Shown here in pieces: positions 59,230 through 64,000 of a stretch of 64,000 bases of DNA; the first letter of the stretch is position 1, and the number at the start of each line of letters is the position of its first letter. A program made the position numbers and the translations under genes. The notes below the pieces were generated by a model. The model had not been told where the DNA came from. It was given only the letters and a program-made list of their open reading frames with translations, and ran no database searches. Source of the stretch: an uncultured Clostridium sp. (GTDB lineage: Bacteria > Bacillota > Clostridia > Clostridiales > Clostridiaceae). The stretch is taken from contig CAIFEX010000012.1 of NCBI GenBank assembly GCA_903789665.1, forward strand, positions 1-64,000, in the 5' to 3' direction.

Positions 59230-60471
59230 ATGAAGGTACTTGTGGTGGGATCCGGCGGAAGAGAACATGCCATTTGCTGGAAGATGGCACAGAGCCCTGA
59301 GGTGGATAAAATATTTTGTGCCCCGGGAAATGGCGGTATAGAAATAGAAGATAAATGCAGTAATGTGAACATAACGGATATATGTTCCCTTATGGATTTT
59401 GCATTGAGAGAAAAAGTAGATCTAACTGTAGTAGGTCCGGAAAATCCGCTTGTAGAAGGAATTGTGGACAAATTCAGAGGCAGTGGTCTTGATATATTTG
59501 GACCCTCTTCTAAGGCTGCAATGCTGGAGGGAAGTAAGATTTATTCCAAGAATTTTATGAAAAAGTACGACATCAGAACTGCAGAATATGCTGCTTTTGA
59601 CAATATAGACAATGCTTTAAAGTATGTTGAAACTTGCAGCTACCCCGTAGTTGTAAAGGCAGACGGGCTGGCGGCCGGAAAAGGCGTTACAATATGTAAG
59701 AATCATGGTGAAGCGGAATCCGCACTTAATGACTCCATGATAAAAGACGTATTCAAAGGTGCAGGCAAAAAAGTAATTGTTGAAGAATTTCTCCAAGGGG
59801 TTGAAGCCTCAATACTGGCTGTAACGGATGGAAATACTATTATTCCCTTTATATCCTCAAAAGATCATAAGCAAATTTATAATGGGGGCATAGGCCCAAA
59901 TACCGGGGGCATGGGGGCGATAGCACCGAATCCCTATTGCAGCAGGGAGGTCTTGCAAGATTTTAAAGAAAATATAATGCTTCCGACTCTGATGGGAATA
60001 CAGCAGGAAAATTTAGATTACAAAGGCATAATTTTTTTCGGACTTATGATAACTAAAAAGGGTGTCTATCTTCTGGAATACAATGTAAGGATGGGGGATC
60101 CTGAAACACAGGCAGTTCTCCCCCTTATGAAAAGTGATTTTGTAGATCTTATTCAAGCTTCCCTTTCAGGAAAACTTTCGGATTTTAACCTTGAGTGGGA
60201 AAAAGGTGCCTGCTGCTGTGTAGTAGCGGCTTCCAAAGGATACCCTGCAAAATATGAGACAGGATTTGAGATAAGCGGTTTTAAAAGGGAAAATAATATT
60301 TTCGCGGCAGGTGTCAAGGGGGAAGATGGAGTTTTTAAAACCTCCGGCGGAAGGGTATTGTCTACCTATGGAACTGGTGGCAATTTGAAATCTGCTGTTA
60401 AATATGCCTATGAAAACTTGAAAAAAGTAAATTTTAAGGGAATGTATTTTAGAAAGGATATAGGGAAATAA
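59230..60471 (+). CDS. purD: GAR synthetase, PurD
   Basis: Phosphoribosylamine-glycine ligase. ATP-grasp enzyme of 413 aa: VVGSGGREHAICW (5-17), VVKADGLAAGKGV, the HKQIYNGGIGPNTGGMGAI loop and RMGDPETQAVLP. Last gene of the operon. purL, purQ, purS, purB and purK are not in the window. Confidence 0.97.
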   Translation: MKVLVVGSGGREHAICWKMAQSPEVDKIFCAPGNGGIEIEDKCSNVNITDICSLMDFALREKVDLTVVGPENPLVEGIVDKFRGSGLDIFGPSSKAAMLEGSKIYSKNFMKKYDIRTAEYAAFDNIDNALKYVETCSYPVVVKADGLAAGKGVTICKNHGEAESALNDSMIKDVFKGAGKKVIVEEFLQGVEASILAVTDGNTIIPFISSKDHKQIYNGGIGPNTGGMGAIAPNPYCSREVLQDFKENIMLPTLMGIQQENLDYKGIIFFGLMITKKGVYLLEYNVRMGDPETQAVLPLMKSDFVDLIQASLSGKLSDFNLEWEKGACCCVVAASKGYPAKYETGFEISGFKRENNIFAAGVKGEDGVFKTSGGRVLSTYGTGGNLKSAVKYAYENLKKVNFKGMYFRKDIGK

Positions 60472-60488
60472 TTCAAATATCAAATCTC

Positions 60489-60518
60489 AGGGGTTTTCGG
60501 TTTTATCCGAAAACCCCT
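60489..60518 (+). terminator. Hairpin ending the pur operon
   Basis: AGGGGTTTTCGG (60489-60500) pairs perfectly with CCGAAAACCCCT (60507-60518). No U run follows, but the stem is strong. Confidence 0.7.
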
Positions 60519-60522
60519 CGTT

Positions 60523-60545
60523 AATTGTAAATTGTGAATTGTAAA
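60523..60545 (+). repeat. Short AT-rich repeat after purD (copy 2)
   Basis: Matches the 53400-53422 copy with one mismatch over 23 bases. Confidence 0.6.
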
Positions 60546-60611
60546 GTGGAAATAATTTTAAGATAATAGTAAAATATAAAATAGTGTTTATTTTATGGAG
60601 GTTATTTTAAT

Positions 60612-61625
60612 ATGAGTGATGTAGGAAAGAGGAAAATGAGAAAAAAGAAGAAAAAAAAATCTCCTTTTAAAACGTTTTTTCTATTTATAATCTATGAGCT
60701 TGTAGTGGTTGTGATTACCACTCCCTTGCTTGTATTTTATGGACCTTTTAAAAATGTTAGAAATCAGATAGTTGGAACGGCTATGGCAACTTTTACTCAT
60801 CAGTATATAGCCACTTTATTTTTGTCAAAGGACAAAATAAACCAAATACTTCAGGAGGAAAAAAATGGTCAGACTACCAGTGCTGAAAGTGAAAACCCCA
60901 ATGAAGTCAACATAAGCCATGCTGGTGATAAAAACATAAAGAGATATGATATAGATACTTCAAAATTCAATGGTTATATACTGGAAATAGATGATCCTAG
61001 GAGAATACGCATAGGGTATACAAGCAAACTCAGGGAAGTAGGGGAAAGAACCAGTGAAATAGCAAAACGAAATGGTGCGGTGGCTGCTATAAATGGAGGA
61101 GGATTTTCAGACAGGACCAGCAGTGGAAAACTCTGGGTAGGAACAGGGGCTTATCCTGAAGGAATTGTGATATCAGGTGGAAAACTTGTATACAGCGATG
61201 TGGGTCCAAATGAAAATATAAATGTAACAGCCTTTACTTCAAATGGAAGGCTCATAGTAGGAGATCATACTATAAATGAATTATTTTCCCAGGGTGTAGT
61301 AGAAGCCATTTCCTTTAGAAATTCTTTGATAATAAATGGAAAAACTGTGGCAGTACAAAATGAAGGATTGAATCCTAGAACTGCTATAGGACAAAAAGCG
61401 GATGGAACTGTAGTTATGCTGGTTATAGACGGTAGAAAAGGGTTCAAGATGGGTGCTTCATTAAAGGATGTACAAAATATACTTCTCCAGCAGGGAGTTG
61501 TAAATGCAAGTAATCTAGATGGAGGATCTTCTGCCACCATGTATCTAAACGGAGAGGTCATAAATAATCCCAGTGATTGGAATGGAGAGAGAACCGTAGC
61601 TACAGCTATATACGTAAAACCCTAG
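60612..61625 (+). CDS. Membrane-anchored phosphodiester glycosidase family protein
   Basis: 337-aa protein. Very basic N-terminus (KRKMRKKKKKKS), one membrane segment (about 23-45), and a NAGPA/phosphodiester-glycosidase domain (about 125-335). Domain motifs include AAINGGGFSD, GLNPRTAIGQ, VIDGRKGF and NLDGGSSATMY. The domain cleaves or acts on sugar-1-phosphodiester links, for instance in wall polymers; substrate unknown. ATG after GGAGG. Coupled to the next gene (14-base gap). Confidence 0.9.
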   Translation: MSDVGKRKMRKKKKKKSPFKTFFLFIIYELVVVVITTPLLVFYGPFKNVRNQIVGTAMATFTHQYIATLFLSKDKINQILQEEKNGQTTSAESENPNEVNISHAGDKNIKRYDIDTSKFNGYILEIDDPRRIRIGYTSKLREVGERTSEIAKRNGAVAAINGGGFSDRTSSGKLWVGTGAYPEGIVISGGKLVYSDVGPNENINVTAFTSNGRLIVGDHTINELFSQGVVEAISFRNSLIINGKTVAVQNEGLNPRTAIGQKADGTVVMLVIDGRKGFKMGASLKDVQNILLQQGVVNASNLDGGSSATMYLNGEVINNPSDWNGERTVATAIYVKP

Positions 61626-61639
61626 AGGAGAGTGGATTT

Positions 61640-62686
61640 ATGAAAAACTTTAAGAGAATAATTAAGTGGACTCTTATACCTATAGTTATAGAATTAGTAG
61701 GCCTTTTATGCCTGAATCAGTTTTATTTTAATGGAAATACCAACTTCAGCATAAAAAAAGTGGATACTTCTTCGACTCAGGCCGAACACAAAATAAAAGT
61801 AAAAATACCGGAAGATGCCGAACAAATTAAGGTATCCAACAGCGGGAATTACATATCCTATTATGATGGCATGGCACTGCAGGTGGTTGACACTGTCAAA
61901 AATGATGTAAAAGAGGTCAATCTTGAAAATGAGCTCTCCTATTATACCTGGAATCTTGATACTGACACTATATTTATAGCTGAGAAAACGAGTACGGGAG
62001 GAAATTCAAGCAATCTAAAATTTGAATCATATGATGCAAAACGTGATGAAATCTATCCTCTAAAGAATTTGGAAAAGAATCAGGAACTTTCAATATTGCT
62101 TCCGGACGACTCCTATGAAGTTAAAGACGTTGCATTTTCAGGTGCAAGTAATGTTGCATATGTGATGAGCTGTGGAAACAATTATATAGACAGCAGAATA
62201 TACAGAATTGATGTAATGATAAGAATGAATTTGGTGGATTTTATAAAGTGCAAGCTCGGCAATATAGGGGCTGTAAATGGTACTAACGGTGATGAACTCA
62301 TATATGAAGACAGAACTTCGAATAGAATTAGAACTGGAAGGGGAGGTATAATAGCAACTGGTGAAAATGCCATGCATTATCTTCTGAATACAGATGAGGA
62401 CAATAATATTTACATAGGAAACGGTGAGAATAATAAAATTGACAAGATTTTTGTCACAAACCTTAAAGCCGGCGGCAAAAAAGTGTATACTCTTCCGCAG
62501 TATGTGAATAAGAACAGTATATATGTTGCGAGAGACGGAAAAATATATGTGGATAACCCCAGCTCAGGCGAGGTTAAAGAATTGACTACGGGCAGGGTGA
62601 CAAAGTACAATGGTAAATTGTTATCTATATATGAATATGGAGTTATAAGCCGGGATGGAAATAAGGTCGTGAACAGCTTATTTTAG
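61640..62686 (+). CDS. Membrane-anchored protein of unknown function, possible beta-propeller
   Basis: 348-aa protein with an N-terminal anchor (about 9-27, WTLIPIVIELVGLLCLNQFY) and a long extracytoplasmic part of repeated short strands (ISYYDGMALQVVDTV, IYVARDGKIYVDNP), suggesting a propeller-like fold. No named family recognised. GAGGAGAG precedes the ATG at 61640. Probably works with the adjacent glycosidase-like protein. Confidence 0.75.
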   Translation: MKNFKRIIKWTLIPIVIELVGLLCLNQFYFNGNTNFSIKKVDTSSTQAEHKIKVKIPEDAEQIKVSNSGNYISYYDGMALQVVDTVKNDVKEVNLENELSYYTWNLDTDTIFIAEKTSTGGNSSNLKFESYDAKRDEIYPLKNLEKNQELSILLPDDSYEVKDVAFSGASNVAYVMSCGNNYIDSRIYRIDVMIRMNLVDFIKCKLGNIGAVNGTNGDELIYEDRTSNRIRTGRGGIIATGENAMHYLLNTDEDNNIYIGNGENNKIDKIFVTNLKAGGKKVYTLPQYVNKNSIYVARDGKIYVDNPSSGEVKELTTGRVTKYNGKLLSIYEYGVISRDGNKVVNSLF

Positions 62687-62688
62687 GA

Positions 62689-62736
62689 AAACAGCTCGGG
62701 ACTTAAAAACTATGCTTTTATTCCTGAGCTGTTTAT
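62689..62736 (+). terminator. Terminator
   Basis: AAACAGCTCGGGA (62689-62701) pairs with TCCTGAGCTGTTT (62722-62734) with one G-U pair, then TATT. Confidence 0.75.
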
Positions 62737-63052
62737 TATGGTTAATTTAATTCTAAATTAAAAATATTCTCAATATTGTTAATTGATATTGATTTAAAAT
62801 ATATGACCAATATTTATTTTAAATATTGCTGAAGTGCTAAAAAAATATATATAAAAATGATATAGTCATATTTTTTAAAAATAATTTTATTTATAAAAAC
62901 CCAAAATGTCAATATATATGGGCTATAAATCAAAAAATAAAGTTTACCGTTAATATTCTGAAAATTGTATATATTAATTTTAGTGAGTAAATTTATGCTA
63001 TAATTATAATAGTTTAAAATTTATTAATATTGTTTTTGAAAGGAGTGTATGT
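62737..63052. other. AT-rich gap before the permease
   Basis: About 315 bases, very AT-rich. A TATAAT (62999-63004) near the gene has no clear -35. No riboswitch, T-box or tRNA-like structure seen. Confidence 0.6.
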
Positions 63053-64000
63053 ATGGCTGCGAATAATTCTGTATTTAGGACGAGAGATCTAAATAAATTA
63101 TTGGCTGAAACGAGGGGAAAAAAGGCATTAAAAAAGGTATTGGGACCTCTTGAACTGATGATGTTGGGGATAGGTGCTATAGTTGGGACAGGCATTTTCG
63201 TATTGACAGGAACTGCAGCTGCAAATTATGCAGGACCAGCACTAATATTATCTTTTATATTTTCTGGAGTTACATGTTGTTTTGCTGCACTGTGCTACTC
63301 GGAGCTGGCTGCAATGATTCCTGTGGCAGGTAGTGCCTATACCTTCGGTTATGTAGGCCTAGGTGAAATATGGGCCTGGATGATAGGCTGGGACTTGCTT
63401 ATGGAGTATATGGTAGCGGTTTCAGCGGTGGCAGTTGGATGGTCCGGTTATATAGTGGCGCTTATAGAATCGGCGGGGGGAAAATTGCCGGCAGCAATTA
63501 TAAACCCTCCAGGACTAAAAGGTGGAATGATAAATTTACCTTGTATATTGATCTTGTTTGTAATACTGCTTTTCCTCATTAGGGGCATGACCCAGACTGC
63601 AAAACTCAACGATATACTTGTCGTGATAAAATTAAGTGTGGTAATACTGTTCATAGTTGTGGGGGCAGCACACATTAAACCGGTTAACTGGCACCCGTTC
63701 TTCCCGTATGGTGTTAGTGGAGTTTTTAAAGGTGCGGCAATTGTATTCTTTGCCTATATAGGTTTTGATGCTGTTTCTTCGGCAGCTGAAGAAGTTAAGA
63801 ATCCACAAAAGGACCTTCCTATAGGCATAATAGGTTCACTGCTTGTCTGTACTGTATTGTATATATTTGTTGCAGCAGTGTTGACAGGAGTACTTCCGTA
63901 TTATACTTATAAAAATACTGCGGCTCCAGTGGCCTTCGCCCTCCAGAAAATAGGTATTACCTGGGGTTCGGCGGCAGTTTCTGTCGGCGCAATATGTGGA
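63053..64000 (+). CDS. APC-family amino acid permease (cut by window end)
   Basis: 316 codons visible, no stop before the window end. The product begins MAANNSVFRTRDLNKLL and has KKVLGPLELMMLGIGAIVGT, FGYVGLGEIWAWMIGWDLLM and FFAYIGFDAVSSAAEEVKNP, characteristic of YfnA/CAT-type amino acid/polyamine/organocation transporters. At least eight membrane segments visible. AAAGGAGTG precedes the ATG at 63053. Substrate probably a cationic or branched amino acid; not decidable. Confidence 0.92.
   Translation, partial: MAANNSVFRTRDLNKLLAETRGKKALKKVLGPLELMMLGIGAIVGTGIFVLTGTAAANYAGPALILSFIFSGVTCCFAALCYSELAAMIPVAGSAYTFGYVGLGEIWAWMIGWDLLMEYMVAVSAVAVGWSGYIVALIESAGGKLPAAIINPPGLKGGMINLPCILILFVILLFLIRGMTQTAKLNDILVVIKLSVVILFIVVGAAHIKPVNWHPFFPYGVSGVFKGAAIVFFAYIGFDAVSSAAEEVKNPQKDLPIGIIGSLLVCTVLYIFVAAVLTGVLPYYTYKNTAAPVAFALQKIGITWGSAAVSVGAICG

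Noticed and set aside
62737..63052. Gap before the permease examined for a lysine riboswitch or T-box
   Set aside because: No conserved core motifs or stable GC-containing stems were seen.

Overview
The window is an AT-rich chromosomal segment of an endospore-forming Clostridium sensu stricto (cluster I). Evidence includes AGA/AGG-dominated arginine codons, GGAGG-type ribosome sites, sporulation genes (gpr, yqfC, yqfD, a CotS-like gene), a CIRCE-controlled hrcA-grpE-dnaK-dnaJ operon and guanine-class riboswitches. A selenocysteine-dependent reductase locus points to a Stickland- or acetogen-type clostridium. The species is not fixed by what I can see.

Layout. 1-4.6 kb: gpr, a small unknown membrane protein, lepA, hemW. 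4.7-13.1 kb: heat-shock operon continuing into prmA, rsmE and mtaB. 13.1-20.9 kb: HIT protein, rpsU, yqeY, then yqfC-yqfD-pgpH-ybeY-dgkA/PAP2 fusion-era-recO. 20.9-25 kb: DUF4342-like protein, a CcpN-like regulator and a pyruvate phosphate dikinase homologue that has lost its phosphohistidine. 25-26.1 kb (minus): CotS-like kinase-fold protein. 26.2-33.6 kb: dgt, dnaG, rpoD, a membrane protein, trmK, a Nif3 protein and a zinc-ribbon coiled-coil protein. 33.7-36.4 kb: rnpB, a CWB2-repeat protein, a small cysteine protein, lgt.

36.6-41.8 kb is the accessory region of most interest. A PocR-sensor AraC regulator precedes a strong promoter carrying two direct repeats 22 bp apart. That promoter leads into GrdE-like and GrdB-like subunits of a glycine/sarcosine/betaine-type reductase and then an amidohydrolase/deacetylase. 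The GrdB-like frame has the expected in-frame UGA with a candidate SECIS hairpin at the textbook spacing, but also an in-frame TAA at codon 139. The shared Grd components (GrdA, C, D) are not in the window, so the substrate is unknown.

41.9-52.1 kb: htrA (minus), a self-regulated TetR-glycosyltransferase cassette, a MATE transporter, a phosphoesterase, an orphan adenine DNA methyltransferase, a riboswitch-controlled purine permease and a YdcF-like protein. 52.1-53.0 kb (minus): a 63-aa protein and a GDSL esterase. 53.0-60.5 kb: purine operon purE-C-F-M-N-H-D under a guanine-class riboswitch, with a PurBox-like dyad upstream. 60.6-64 kb: a secreted phosphodiester-glycosidase-like protein, an unknown membrane-anchored protein, and an APC permease cut by the window end.

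The left three-fifths is conserved housekeeping order. Novelty is concentrated in the Grd-like locus, the dikinase-like pseudoenzyme and the TetR/glycosyltransferase and methyltransferase genes.
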